Assembly: GCF_017308015.1 (NCBI RefSeq)
Contig: NZ_JAFKFW010000006.1
Coordinates: forward strand, 1-64,000
DNA length: 64,000 bases
Origin: Allobosea sp.
Lineage (GTDB): Bacteria > Pseudomonadota > Alphaproteobacteria > Rhizobiales > Beijerinckiaceae
Direction: 5' to 3'
The translations under genes and the position numbers were made by a program. Shown here piece after piece: positions 36,636-47,162 of this stretch (its first letter is position 1; every line of letters starts with the position of its first letter). A model generated the notes under the pieces. It ran no database searches. It saw only the letters and a list, made by a program, of their open reading frames with translations, and was not told where the DNA came from.

Positions 36636-37196
36636 ATGGCCAAGGTGATCGTCTGGAATCTGATGACGCTGGAAGGGTTCTTCGAGGGCAAGGAGAAATG
36701 GGATCTCGGCTTCCATGGCGACGCCTGGGGCGACGAGCTATCCGAGCTGAGCAGCGAGTTCGGGCGCAAGGCCGGGCTGCTGGTCTTCGGCCGCGTCACC
36801 TATGAGGGGATGAAGGCCTATTGGACCTCGGCCGAGGAGGAGGGTGAGACCAAGATCTTCATGAACGCCCTGCCGAAGCTTGTGGCGTCACGCAGCCTCA
36901 CCGGCTCCGACTGGAACAACACGACGGTGACGGCGGATATTGTCGGCGAGATCACGCGCCGGAAGGCGGAAGCCGGCAAGGACATCTATGTCTTCGGCAG
37001 CGCCGAATTGACGGAGTCGCTGTTGGCTGCCGGGCTTGTCGACGAGATCATGATCGCGGTCGCGCCGGTCACGATCGGGCAGGGGACGCCCCTGTTCAAG
37101 CCGAACGCACAGAAGCGTCGCTATACGCTGCTCGCGGCCCGTCCGCTCAAGAACGGCACCGTGATCCTGCACTATGGCGTCAAGTCGGCGGCCTGA
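36636..37196 (+). CDS. Dihydrofolate reductase-like (RibD C-terminal domain) reductase
   Basis: 186 aa. The start VIVWNLMTLEGFFEG, the LLVFGRVTYEGMKAYW block (nucleotide-binding GRxTYE) and IYVFGSAELTESLLAAGLVDE define the RibD_C family. Such proteins are NADPH-dependent reductases of mostly unknown substrate. AGGAGGG at 36625-36631 precedes the ATG. Divergence from an HxlR regulator is common for this family and suggests a stress-responsive role. Confidence 0.88.
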   Translation: MAKVIVWNLMTLEGFFEGKEKWDLGFHGDAWGDELSELSSEFGRKAGLLVFGRVTYEGMKAYWTSAEEEGETKIFMNALPKLVASRSLTGSDWNNTTVTADIVGEITRRKAEAGKDIYVFGSAELTESLLAAGLVDEIMIAVAPVTIGQGTPLFKPNAQKRRYTLLAARPLKNGTVILHYGVKSAA

Positions 37197-37205
37197 GCGC
37201 GAGGC

Positions 37206-38108
37206 TCAGCCGCGCCGGACCAGCAGCACGGCGGCGAGAATGGCGACGCCGCCGAAGGCCTGGACCGGGGTCGGCTGCTCGCCGAAGATCGCCCAGGCGG
37301 CGAGCACGCTGACCAGAGCCGGCCAGACCATGACGAGCGAGGCCGCGCCGGCGCCGTAGCTGCCGAGCGAGAGCGTGATCAGGCCCTGGCCGAGCGCATG
37401 CGAGACGACGCCGAGCGCGGCGACCGCAAGCCAGCCCTGCAGGCTCGCCGGGATGACCTGCTCGCCCAACAGCAGCGCTGCGACCAGGCAGAAAACGGCA
37501 CATATGATACTGGAAACGAGGCTGACATAGCCGGCACCGGCACCGTCGCGGGCGCGGCGCACCGCGAGGATATAGGCGGCATAGGAGAGGGCGGCGCCGA
37601 CTGCGAGGCTGTCGCCGAAGAGATTGCCGGTGACCTGCCCGGCGCCGGTGAATTTTGGCAGGACGAGCAGGGCCGCGCCGGCGACCGCCAGCATGAGCGC
37701 GCCGAGGATGCGCCGAGAGGGCTTATCGCCGAGCAGCAGCCAGCCGCCGAGCACGACGCCGACCGGCGACAGATTGCCGAGCAGCGACGCATTGGCGATC
37801 GTCGTATGGCCGAGCGCAGCGTTGTAGAGCGTGACATCGACGCCGAAAGTCAGACCGGCCAGCGCGACGGCGATGAAGGCGCCGCGACCAATCCTTTCGC
37901 CTGCCGGCCGGCGCGGCTCCAGCACCGTCCAGGCGACAAGCGCCGGCACGGCGAAGAGCATGCGCCAGAAGCCGGCCGCGGCCGGGCCGACATCGGCGAG
38001 GCGCACGAAGATGCCGGAAAAGCCGATGCAGGTGGCGCCGGTGAGCAGGGCGAGGAACATCGCGAGCGCAGGCGATGCGGACCGGACGGGGATCGCGGGG
38101 GCGGACAT
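37206..38108 (-). CDS. EamA (DMT-type) membrane transporter
   Basis: 300 aa with ten predicted membrane helices in two EamA repeats, each ending in a hallmark Pro/Gly-rich helix (NLSPVGVVLGGWLLLGDKPS in the first, WPALVSVLAAWAIFGEQPT in the second). Probably a metabolite or drug exporter; the substrate is unknown. It diverges from the LysR-type regulator, which may control it. Confidence 0.88.
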   Translation of the reverse strand: MSAPAIPVRSASPALAMFLALLTGATCIGFSGIFVRLADVGPAAAGFWRMLFAVPALVAWTVLEPRRPAGERIGRGAFIAVALAGLTFGVDVTLYNAALGHTTIANASLLGNLSPVGVVLGGWLLLGDKPSRRILGALMLAVAGAALLVLPKFTGAGQVTGNLFGDSLAVGAALSYAAYILAVRRARDGAGAGYVSLVSSIICAVFCLVAALLLGEQVIPASLQGWLAVAALGVVSHALGQGLITLSLGSYGAGAASLVMVWPALVSVLAAWAIFGEQPTPVQAFGGVAILAAVLLVRRG

Positions 38109-38197
38109 GGTATCTTCTGAAAAAAGGGAAGCCAGCTTCGGCCGCGACGGCGCGGCCTGCCCAGCTTCGTTCTGGCATCGATATAGGGCGCTTCCTT

Positions 38198-38246
38198 CGA
38201 TCGGAAAAACGGATTATTCTGATTTAACCATTCTTAAAACCGATCG
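38198..38246. promoter_or_regulatory. Spaced inverted repeat in the EamA / LysR divergent promoter
   Basis: CGATCGG (38198-38204) and CCGATCG (38240-38246) are inverted and flank an AT-rich core, in the 165-base gap between divergent genes. A LysR-type site is plausible, though the spacing is long. Confidence 0.3.
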
Positions 38247-38273
38247 ATCCCGTGCGTTCCAAGGAGGCACGTC

Positions 38274-39140
38274 ATGACCGCTCATTTCGACCTCGCAGCG
38301 CTCGGCATGCTGGTGGCCGTGGCCGAGACCGGCGGCTTCACCGCAGCGGGCATCCGACTCGGCCGGACACAGTCGGCGATCTCGGTGCGCATCCAGGACC
38401 TGGAGAACCAGCTCGGCCACAAGCTGCTCGAGCGCTCGCGCCGCGGCGTCACGCCGACCGATGCAGGCGAGCGCCTGATCGCGCATGCGCGGCGCCTGCT
38501 CGCGGTCGAGCGGGAGGCGCTGGCCGATCTCGCCGGCGAGACGCCGACAGGACGCCTGCGCATCGGCGTGCCCGACGACTATATGGATGCCTATCTCCGG
38601 CCGCTGATCGCGCGCTTCGCGGTGGAACATCCCAAGGTCGAGCTCGAGGTGCATTGCGATCTCTCGAAGCGGATCGAGCCGGCACTTAAGGCCGGCGATC
38701 TCGACCTCGCGGTGGTCTCGCAGGAGCCGAGCCGGCCGATGGGCGAGGTGCTCCGGCGCGAGCCGATGATCTGGGTCGCGGCGCGCGGCCACAGGCCGGA
38801 ATTGCAGGAGACGTTGCCGTTGGCCTTGTTCTCAGAGGGCTGCCGGGCGCGCTCGCGCATCCTCGGGGCGCTGAACAGTGCGGGGCGGGCCTATCGGCTG
38901 GTCTTTTCCTGCTCTCATACGTCGGGCGTACTCTCGGCGGTGGAAGGCGGTTTCTGTGTCACCGCGATCACGGAAAGCGCGGTCCCGCCGTCGTTGCGTC
39001 GGCTCGGCGCGGCCGAGGGGCTGCCGCCGCTGTTCGAACTGACGGTCGGGCTGATCATGGCGCCGCGCCCGGGACTGGCGGCCCAGCGCTTCGCCGATGC
39101 GCTCCGCGAGGAGATGAGCGCTTTCCGGCAGGCTGCGTGA
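38274..39140 (+). CDS. LysR-family transcriptional regulator
   Basis: 288 aa. The N-terminal winged helix reads DLAALGMLVAVAETGGFTAA, then LGRTQSAISVRIQDLENQLG and LLERSRRGVTPTDAGERL, all typical. The effector domain starts near residue 92 (GRLRIGVPDDYMD). AAGGAGG precedes the ATG at 38274. It probably controls the divergent EamA transporter. Confidence 0.93.
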   Translation: MTAHFDLAALGMLVAVAETGGFTAAGIRLGRTQSAISVRIQDLENQLGHKLLERSRRGVTPTDAGERLIAHARRLLAVEREALADLAGETPTGRLRIGVPDDYMDAYLRPLIARFAVEHPKVELEVHCDLSKRIEPALKAGDLDLAVVSQEPSRPMGEVLRREPMIWVAARGHRPELQETLPLALFSEGCRARSRILGALNSAGRAYRLVFSCSHTSGVLSAVEGGFCVTAITESAVPPSLRRLGAAEGLPPLFELTVGLIMAPRPGLAAQRFADALREEMSAFRQAA

Positions 39141-39178
39141 TCCGGTCCATTGCCCTTTCCTCCGCTCCTCACTAGTGA

Positions 39179-40228
<1,050 letters not shown>

Positions 40229-40277
40229 CGCCTGTGGCTGCTTCTCAGGATGATGGGTAACGTTTTCGAACAACCCC

Positions 40278-41054
40278 TTAGCGGAAATTCCGCCAGGCGC
40301 CGACGCGGTGGATGCTTTCGCGGTCGCGCCCGGCTTCGCCGAAGGGCGCGACCGGCCAATCCCAGCTTTCATCCGGTGGGGGAAGCGTGACGCCGCGCGT
40401 GAGATCAAAGCGGTCGGTGTGCGCGCCGGTGCGGTCACGTTCGATCATCTCGACATCACTCAGCAGGACGACACGACCGCCCAAGCGGCGGAGATCGGCG
40501 AGATGCCAGGCGATGCATTGCGCCGGCAGCTCTTTGGGCAATCTTGCTGCACGGGTGGGATGATCATCCAGCCAGTCCTCGACCGGCCAGGCGAGCTGCG
40601 ACATGAGATTGGCGGAGATGACGAGGTCGATGGCCGGGTCGGCGGTCAGGTCGGCCAGAGGCTCGATCCGCCCCTTTTCCTCTTCAGCCAGCCAGCCCAT
40701 GACGCCGGTGAGGTCGCGGTTCAGGAGCGTAACCTTGGGCCGAAAGCACATGCGCAGCCGGATCTGCGGCAGGTGGACGGCATCAACCAGCAGGACCTGC
40801 TCGAACCGTTTGCAGAGCAGGTCGAGCGGGATGTCCCGCAGCAGGCCCGAGCCGAGGACGATCACCCTGCGGCGCCGTGGCAGCTCGGCGACGGCTTGCG
40901 TGATCACGGCACGGCAGCGCTTGTGATGCTCAGCCCAGGCCTGACGCTGCCGGTTGCCGCGCGCCCATAGCGCGACGCTTTCCCCGACGAGACCGAGTTG
41001 GCGCGTCATCGGTGCGGCCGGCGTCGTCAGCCGTAGCAGGAGCTCGGCGAGCAT
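40278..41054 (-). CDS. Conserved hypothetical protein with methyltransferase-like fold
   Basis: 258 aa, soluble. RRVIVLGSGLLRDIPLDLL followed by QVLLVDAVHLP resembles motifs I and II of class I SAM methyltransferases, and DLVISANLMSQLAW resembles motif IV. I know no named family. The C-terminus holds WHLADLRRLGGRVVLLSDVE, like the motif VI region. It follows the D-threonine-aldolase-like gene by six bases, so they are co-transcribed, but their link is unclear. Confidence 0.65.
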   Translation of the reverse strand: MLAELLLRLTTPAAPMTRQLGLVGESVALWARGNRQRQAWAEHHKRCRAVITQAVAELPRRRRVIVLGSGLLRDIPLDLLCKRFEQVLLVDAVHLPQIRLRMCFRPKVTLLNRDLTGVMGWLAEEEKGRIEPLADLTADPAIDLVISANLMSQLAWPVEDWLDDHPTRAARLPKELPAQCIAWHLADLRRLGGRVVLLSDVEMIERDRTGAHTDRFDLTRGVTLPPPDESWDWPVAPFGEAGRDRESIHRVGAWRNFR

Positions 41055-41060
41055 GGCTGG

Positions 41061-42197
41061 TCAGATCAGCGCACCACGCGCTGCGACAGGCCAGAGAGCC
41101 TCGACATGGGCATCGGGACCATGCAGGCCGCGGACGCAAACATACCAGTCGTGCAGGTTGACCGTCGGGTCGCAATGGCCGGGGATCAGCAGCAGACGGT
41201 CGCCGCGATGCGGCACCGCGACCGGGTCGCCAGTGAGGACGCCATGTTCGTCGGAGGGCTTGGTATAGATCACGCCCTCGCGACGGAAGGGAACCGGCAT
41301 GCCGGAATCGACTGCCGCCGCCTTGTGGCCGGCATCGACGATGGCGCGGTCCGGCACCGGTTTGCTCATCACGCCCGCGAGGATGAAAAGGGCGTGCTCG
41401 AAGCTGCGGAAAGGCGTGCCGTCGGCCTGGCGGTTGCGGGCGTAATCGGCATCCATGAAGATGTAGGAGCCGGGTTGAATCTCGTTCCAGATGCCGGACT
41501 GGGTCTCGAGCTCATGGGTGCCGGTGCCGGCACCGGTGACGACCTCGCATTTCAGGCCGGCATGGGCGAGGCGTTCGACGGTGTTGCGGGCGGCGAAGCC
41601 GGCGCGCTCGATCGCCTCGCGCCGCTCGTCGATGGAGCGCATGTGCTGCGCCGAGCCGTGATAGGCGTGAATGCCGGCGAAGCGCAGTGTGTTGGAGCGC
41701 GCGATGGCTTCGGCCAACCGGACAGCGCCCTCTCCGGGCGCGACGCCACAGCGTCGGCCACCGACATCGATCTCGACATAGACATCGAGCGTCACGTCGT
41801 TGCGGGCAGCCGCTTCCGCCGCCTCGCGCACGCCGTCGGGATGGTCGACACAGAGGCCGATCTTGGCGCTGCGGGCGAGCCGGGCGAGGCGATCTAGCTT
41901 GGCCGCGCCGACGATCTCATTGGTCACCAGCACGTCGCCGACGCCGCCGGCCACCAGCACTTCCGCCTCTCCTACCTTCTGGCAGCACTGCCCGACCGCG
42001 CCATGGGCGATCTGGCGCAGCGCGATCTCCGGGCTCTTGTGCGATTTGGCGTGGGGCCGGAGCCTGATGCCATGCGCCTGGGTGAAGGCCGCCATGGCGA
42101 CGAGATTGCGCTCGAACGCATCGAGATCGAGCACGAGGGCAGGGGTTTCGATCTCGGCGAAGCTCTGGCCGGGCTGGGCCGGCGGGGATAGAGGCAT
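41061..42197 (-). CDS. D-threonine aldolase-like PLP enzyme
   Basis: 378 aa. It is an alanine-racemase-fold enzyme: IETPALVLDLDAFERNL, the PLP lysine in LRPHAKSHKSPEIA, and the C-terminal metal site PGHCDPTVNLHDWYV, which marks D-threonine aldolase/D-serine dehydratase relatives. It would cleave D-3-hydroxy amino acids to glycine and an aldehyde or deaminate them. AGGAG precedes the ATG at 42197; a longer frame to 42275 lacks a comparable site. It is the first gene of a two-gene operon. Confidence 0.9.
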   Translation of the reverse strand: MPLSPPAQPGQSFAEIETPALVLDLDAFERNLVAMAAFTQAHGIRLRPHAKSHKSPEIALRQIAHGAVGQCCQKVGEAEVLVAGGVGDVLVTNEIVGAAKLDRLARLARSAKIGLCVDHPDGVREAAEAAARNDVTLDVYVEIDVGGRRCGVAPGEGAVRLAEAIARSNTLRFAGIHAYHGSAQHMRSIDERREAIERAGFAARNTVERLAHAGLKCEVVTGAGTGTHELETQSGIWNEIQPGSYIFMDADYARNRQADGTPFRSFEHALFILAGVMSKPVPDRAIVDAGHKAAAVDSGMPVPFRREGVIYTKPSDEHGVLTGDPVAVPHRGDRLLLIPGHCDPTVNLHDWYVCVRGLHGPDAHVEALWPVAARGALI

Positions 42198-42317
42198 GAA
42201 GTCTCCTGAATCGGTTATGGCCATGGGAAGACAGCTTCGTGTCCGTAGCAAGGCCCTTGCGCCGTGTACCGGCATGCGCCAGTGGCGCTTGCAAGGCTGC
42301 CATGATAGGCCCCCGGC

Positions 42318-44138
42318 ATGAAGATCGGCCGCGTCACCGACGACACCCTCGCGCTCTTTGCCCGTGTCTGGCGCGAGCAGATCAGATCCTACCTTCCGCA
42401 GATGCTGATGATTCTCGGCCTCGTCGTGGTCATTGCGGCGACGACGAGCTTCTATCCGCTCCTGATCAAGGCGGCGTTCGACGCCTTCGCCGATCCATTG
42501 ACGGCCGAATCGACCGGCTTCGTCCGGCGCATGGAACGGCTGGTCTCGAAGTCGATCGGCTATGATATCGGCGTCATCAACGCGGTGGCGACCGTGGTGG
42601 TGATCGTCACGGCGATCAAGGGCTTCTCATTGCTTGCGCAGACGGTAATGACCAACAATGTGGTCAGCCGTATCGAGGCGGACATGCAGACGGCGCTCTA
42701 CGGCCATCTGATCGACGCCGATCTGGCCCAGCTCCAGCGCGAGAACCCCGCTTCCCTCACACAGCGCTTCACGACTGATTTCACCTTCGTCAAGGAGGCG
42801 CTGACGCGCATCGTCAATATCGCGATCCGCGACGTGGTCACCGCGATTGCCCTGGTCGGCGCGTTGATCTGGATCGACTGGCAGATGACGCTGGTGGTGC
42901 TCCTGATCGCACCGGTGATCGCCCATCCGATCGGTCGAATCGGCCGCAAGCTCCGGCGGATGGCCAGTTCACAGCAGGAACAGACCGGCCTGATGGCCAA
43001 TCTCGTCACCGAGAGCCTGCAGGGCGCCCGTGTCGCCAAGACCGACCGCCTCGAACCCTATCTGAAGGACCGCGCCGCCAATGCCTTCGAGGCGATCCGG
43101 GCGCTGAAGATGAAGGCGGCCAATGCGCGCGGGCGGCTCGATCCGCTGCTCGAGGTCGGTGGCGGCCTTGCTGTGGCGGGCGTGCTCGCCGCCATCGGCG
43201 TGCGCATCACCTCCGGCAATTCGACGGTCGGCGATTTCACCGGCTATGTCTCGGCGTTACTGCTCGCGGCCCAGCCGATGCGCTCGCTCGGCAATCTCAA
43301 TGCCATCGTCCAGGAGGCGGGCGCGTCGCTGAAGCGCTATTACGCGCTGATGGACGAGAAGCCGCAGGTGCTGGACCGGCCGAATGCGAAGCCGCTTTCT
43401 GTCGGGGCCGGCGAAGTCGCCTTCCGCCATCTGCGCTTTCGCTATCGCGAGGACCAGCGCGCGCTGGAAGGGATCGATCTCCTCGCGCAGGGCGGGAAGA
43501 CGATGGCACTGGTCGGCCGCTCCGGATCAGGCAAGTCGACGCTGCTCGCGCTCGTGCCACGCCTCTACGACCCTACCGCGGGCCGCATCGAGATCGATGG
43601 ACAGGATCTGCGCCATGTCACGCTGAGGAGCCTGCGCCGGCAGGTCGGCGTCGTCAGCCAGGATGTGGTGCTGTTCGACGACAGCGTGCGGGCCAATATC
43701 GCCTTCGGCCGACCGGAAGCGTCGGAGGACGAGATCGTCGCCGCGGCGAAGGCGGCTGCCGCGCATGAGTTCATCATGGCGATGCCGGGCGGCTACGACG
43801 CCTCGGTCGGCGAGCGTGGCCACAAGCTTTCGGGCGGCGAGCGCCAGCGCATCGCGATCGCACGCGCCATCCTGAAGAACGCGCCGATCCTGCTGCTCGA
43901 CGAGGCGACCAGCGCGCTCGACACGGAATCCGAGCGATTGGTCCAGCAGGCGCTGGCGTCACTGATGAAGGGGCGCACGACCATCGTCATCGCACACCGG
44001 CTCTCGACGATCCGCGAGGCCGACCTGATCGTGGTGATGGACGAGGGCAAGGTCGTCGAGACCGGCAGCCACGACGAATTGTTGGCGCGTGATGGTGCCT
44101 ATGCCCGCTTGCATCGGATGCAGTTCCTCGAGAGCTGA
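42318..44138 (+). CDS. ABC exporter, fused membrane and ATPase domains (MsbA-like)
   Basis: 606 aa. Six membrane helices (about residues 25-310) are followed by an ATPase domain: Walker A GRSGSGKST, signature LSGGERQRIAIARA, Walker B ILLLDEATSALD and switch VIAHRLSTI. It acts as a homodimer; the layout is that of MsbA/lipid or drug exporters. The substrate is not predictable. It diverges from the aldolase operon. Confidence 0.93.
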   Translation: MKIGRVTDDTLALFARVWREQIRSYLPQMLMILGLVVVIAATTSFYPLLIKAAFDAFADPLTAESTGFVRRMERLVSKSIGYDIGVINAVATVVVIVTAIKGFSLLAQTVMTNNVVSRIEADMQTALYGHLIDADLAQLQRENPASLTQRFTTDFTFVKEALTRIVNIAIRDVVTAIALVGALIWIDWQMTLVVLLIAPVIAHPIGRIGRKLRRMASSQQEQTGLMANLVTESLQGARVAKTDRLEPYLKDRAANAFEAIRALKMKAANARGRLDPLLEVGGGLAVAGVLAAIGVRITSGNSTVGDFTGYVSALLLAAQPMRSLGNLNAIVQEAGASLKRYYALMDEKPQVLDRPNAKPLSVGAGEVAFRHLRFRYREDQRALEGIDLLAQGGKTMALVGRSGSGKSTLLALVPRLYDPTAGRIEIDGQDLRHVTLRSLRRQVGVVSQDVVLFDDSVRANIAFGRPEASEDEIVAAAKAAAAHEFIMAMPGGYDASVGERGHKLSGGERQRIAIARAILKNAPILLLDEATSALDTESERLVQQALASLMKGRTTIVIAHRLSTIREADLIVVMDEGKVVETGSHDELLARDGAYARLHRMQFLES

Positions 44139-44147
44139 GCGGGCGAC

Positions 44148-44912
44148 TCAGCTCGCAGGCTGCTTCAGCGCATTGTTGAGTTCGTCGGCGAAGCCGGTAT
44201 CCAGCGGCGCACCATCGCTCCAGCAATGGCGGACGATGGCGATGCGGCCTGAATCGATCAGGCTGTTCTCGTCGCCGGGACGGCTTGTGTGCGGACGCCC
44301 GCGCCGGATGCGCCAGACGATCTTCTCGCCTTCTTCCGAGACGATATCAGCCGCGCCCGCGATCTTGTCGCGGCCGATACCGGCGAGGCCGATTTCGGCC
44401 GACAGGTCCTTCGGCAGATTGACGCTCAGGAATGTGCCCTCGCGGGTCCAGTGCGCGCGTGTCCGCCAGAGATTCTTGATCAGGGCGGCGAGCGCGGCGA
44501 CGTCGCGCTCCTCCGAGGTCCCGCCCTTGGTGCGGGAGAAGCCGATGGCGGGAAGGTTCCAGAAACTCGCCTCACGAGCGATCGAGAGCGTGCCGGAATA
44601 GGCTGCATCCTCGGCGGCATTGCGGCCGTCATTGACGCCGGAGAGCACGAGATCAGGAGCGCCGCCGTCGCGGAAGAGCACGGTCATCGCTGCGACGACG
44701 CAATCGGCGGGCGTGCCGCTCAGCGCGTAGACCTGCGGTTCGCGGCGGCTGAGCGTCAGCTCCTTGTCGAAGGAGAGATGGTGGCTGGCGGCAGTCCATT
44801 TCCGCTCGGGCGCGACAACCCAGATATCGGAGGCGATGCGGGCGGCGGCTTTACGCAGTAGGGCGATGCCGGGAGCGTCGATGCCGTCGTCATTGGCGAT
44901 GAGGATGCGCAT
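44148..44912 (-). CDS. surE: 5'/3'-nucleotidase SurE
   Basis: 254 aa, normal. It begins MRILIANDDGIDAPGIALL with the metal-binding Asp-Asp pair, then VVAPERKWTAASHHLS and LSGVNDGRNAAEDAAYSGT, all SurE hallmarks. It dephosphorylates nucleoside monophosphates and short polyphosphates. It is not beside pcm and the serS/peptidase genes as in many proteobacteria, but is the last gene of the ABC importer/MBL operon (gap of two bases), so it may serve phosphate release from imported compounds. Confidence 0.95.
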   Translation of the reverse strand: MRILIANDDGIDAPGIALLRKAAARIASDIWVVAPERKWTAASHHLSFDKELTLSRREPQVYALSGTPADCVVAAMTVLFRDGGAPDLVLSGVNDGRNAAEDAAYSGTLSIAREASFWNLPAIGFSRTKGGTSEERDVAALAALIKNLWRTRAHWTREGTFLSVNLPKDLSAEIGLAGIGRDKIAGAADIVSEEGEKIVWRIRRGRPHTSRPGDENSLIDSGRIAIVRHCWSDGAPLDTGFADELNNALKQPAS

Positions 44913-44914
44913 GG

Positions 44915-46060
44915 TCAGACCTCGATGACGTCGCTGGGCTTGAGGCCCGTGACCAATCCGGGAATTTCTTTGGCCAGCAAGGCTGCGGTCGCGGCATCGC
45001 AGGAATGGGCGAGGATGCGGCCGGCGCCGCTCGCCGCCGCGATGGCGATGTTCTCGGGCAGCGTCGGGTGGGTCGGGAAGCGCAGCCATTCGGCTTCGCC
45101 GGCGGCCAGCATGTGGTCGGCCGGGCTGCCCTTGGGAATGCCGCCGGTCAGCAGGACCGGATGCCGCTCGCGATGGGCTTGCGCGAGTGCGGCCTTGGAC
45201 GGCCCGGCGAGTCCCATGCCGTCATCGACGAGCAGGGCGGCGGCGGGGAGCGGTTGTCCCTCTTCCCAGAGCAGCGCCTCGGCGAAACGCGCCGACAATG
45301 TATCGGCGGCACCGGGCTTCAGCCATGTGGAAGCGGCGATCTGCTGAGCCAACGCCGCGCGCATCGAGGGGTGGATCGCGATCGGCGTGTCGATCAACCC
45401 GATCAGTTCGACGGAACGACCGGAGAGCGGCGTCGGCAACACGGCGCCCTGTGGATGGACCGCGAGCCAGCGCTTGATGGCGGCGCCACGCTCGACGGCA
45501 GGGATGCGGTCCGGGCCATAGGAGGCATCGATCAGCAGCAGGTCGCAGGGGGGCAGCGCATCCGTGGCGAAGACGGGGCTATCCGGCACGACGTCGCCGC
45601 AATAGCCCAAGCTGCGGCCGTCTGCGCTCAGATGGCACCAGATGCCGCCGACGACATGGCCGCTGCGGCCGGTGCGGATCGCGATCGGGCCGATAGCGAA
45701 ATCCGAGCCGTGCGTGATGATCTCGACGGGGGCTTGTCTGGCGAGCTTACGCTCCTCCGGCGTCGCATAGGCGGCGAGCGTCGCGTCGGTTTCGCTCGCG
45801 GATTCGGCACTCATCAGAATGCGGCCGGCAAAGCCGTTGGCGAGGCACCAGCCGAGCGCGGCGACGTGGTCCTCATGCGCATGAGTGACGATGATCGCAT
45901 CGGTGCGTTCGAGCTCGGCGCGCGTAATCGCCGGGTGGTAGGCGCCGCCGCGTGCACTGGTGTCGACGCCGACATCGAGCAGGAGCCGGGTCCCACCGTG
46001 CTCGATGCCGATACAGGTCCGGCCCTTCTCGCCGACCCCGCCGTGAATCCTCAGTCTCAT
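44915..46060 (-). CDS. MBL-fold metallo-hydrolase, RNase J-like N-terminal layout
   Basis: 381 aa. The metal motif is THAHEDHVAAL (HxHxDH), then GHVVGG (His) and YCGDVVPDS (Asp), with a late HSCD that may supply the last ligand. The RIHGGVGEKGRTCIGIEHGG start resembles the RNase J / beta-CASP group, whose members cut RNA, though shorter. It lies ten bases downstream of the ABC ATPase and two upstream of surE. In that setting phosphodiester hydrolysis of an imported compound is a fair guess. Confidence 0.85.
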   Translation of the reverse strand: MRLRIHGGVGEKGRTCIGIEHGGTRLLLDVGVDTSARGGAYHPAITRAELERTDAIIVTHAHEDHVAALGWCLANGFAGRILMSAESASETDATLAAYATPEERKLARQAPVEIITHGSDFAIGPIAIRTGRSGHVVGGIWCHLSADGRSLGYCGDVVPDSPVFATDALPPCDLLLIDASYGPDRIPAVERGAAIKRWLAVHPQGAVLPTPLSGRSVELIGLIDTPIAIHPSMRAALAQQIAASTWLKPGAADTLSARFAEALLWEEGQPLPAAALLVDDGMGLAGPSKAALAQAHRERHPVLLTGGIPKGSPADHMLAAGEAEWLRFPTHPTLPENIAIAAASGAGRILAHSCDAATAALLAKEIPGLVTGLKPSDVIEV

Positions 46061-46070
46061 GCCGCCGGTC

Positions 46071-47162
46071 TCACGCAGCCTTGTCCAGGGAGACGCTTTC
46101 CGGGATGATCCAGCCGTCGGTGATGGCGATGTGGATGGGCTCGCCGGCCTGGGCTGGCGAAGGCTCGGCCGCGTCGAGATGCAGGATCATGTCCTGATTG
46201 GCTCCGGGGCGAGCCTCCATGCGGAAGAAGCCGCCCTGATAGGACAGGCGTTCGACCGTGGCCGGGACACTGCCCGGCCCCGCTGCGGTGATGCCGATGT
46301 CGCGGGCCCGCAGACAGAGCCTCGCCTGATTGTTGACGGTCTGGTCCGGGCGGCAGCGGACGATCGCCTCGACACCGAGCACGCCGACCTTGCAGCGCCC
46401 CGCCTGAGGCGAGGATAGGATCGTGGCCGGCAGCACCATGCCTTCGCCGATGAAGCCGGCGACGGTCACGTTGGCGGGCTCGCGATAGAGCAGCGAGGGC
46501 GTGGCGAGCTGGAGCAGGCGGCCGCGATCCATCACGGCGATGCGGTCGGCCAGCGCCATGGCCTCGGCCTGGTCATGGGTGATGTAGACCATGGTCGTGC
46601 CGGTACGCTCATGGAAGCGGGCGAATTCCTCTTCCATCGAAGCGCGCAGATGGACGTCGAGATTGGCGAGCGGCTCGTCGAGCAGCACCAGCGAGGGCTC
46701 GGTGACGAGGCAGCGGGCGAGCGCGACGCGCTGGCGCTGACCACCCGACAGAAGGCCCGGCCTCCGCTCGGCGAAACCGTTCAGGCCGACGAGATCGAGT
46801 GCAGCGGCGACCCGCTTCGCCCGTTCGGGATCGCGCACGCCGGCGACGGTGAGGCCGTAGGCGACGTTTTCCGCCACCGTCATATGCGGCCAGAGTGCAT
46901 AGGACTGGAAAACGATGCCGAGCTTGCGATGTTCCGGCGGAATATGGGTTTCCGCGGAGGAGACCAGGCGGTCGCCGATGCGGATCTGGCCGCCGTCGAG
47001 CTTGTCGAAGCCGGCGATCTGGCGCAGCAGCGTGGTCTTGCCGCAGCCGGAGGGGCCGAGCACCGCGAGGAACTCGCCGTCCTCGACGGCGATCGAGACA
47101 TCGTCGAGCGCGAGATAGGAACCGAAGCGCTTCTGGGCGCGGTCGATGGTCAGTCGCGCCAC
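46071..47162 (-). CDS. ABC importer ATP-binding protein (FbpC/PotA-like)
   Basis: 363 aa. Walker A GPSGCGKTT, signature LSGGQRQRVALARCL, Walker B LVLLDEPLANLD and switch VYITHDQAEAM are intact; a TOBE-like regulatory domain fills about residues 270-360. The start is GTG 47162, overlapping the permease gene by 13 bases; the open frame upstream of it lies inside the permease gene and is not used. It powers the 570-residue permease. Confidence 0.92.
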   Translation of the reverse strand: MARLTIDRAQKRFGSYLALDDVSIAVEDGEFLAVLGPSGCGKTTLLRQIAGFDKLDGGQIRIGDRLVSSAETHIPPEHRKLGIVFQSYALWPHMTVAENVAYGLTVAGVRDPERAKRVAAALDLVGLNGFAERRPGLLSGGQRQRVALARCLVTEPSLVLLDEPLANLDVHLRASMEEEFARFHERTGTTMVYITHDQAEAMALADRIAVMDRGRLLQLATPSLLYREPANVTVAGFIGEGMVLPATILSSPQAGRCKVGVLGVEAIVRCRPDQTVNNQARLCLRARDIGITAAGPGSVPATVERLSYQGGFFRMEARPGANQDMILHLDAAEPSPAQAGEPIHIAITDGWIIPESVSLDKAA

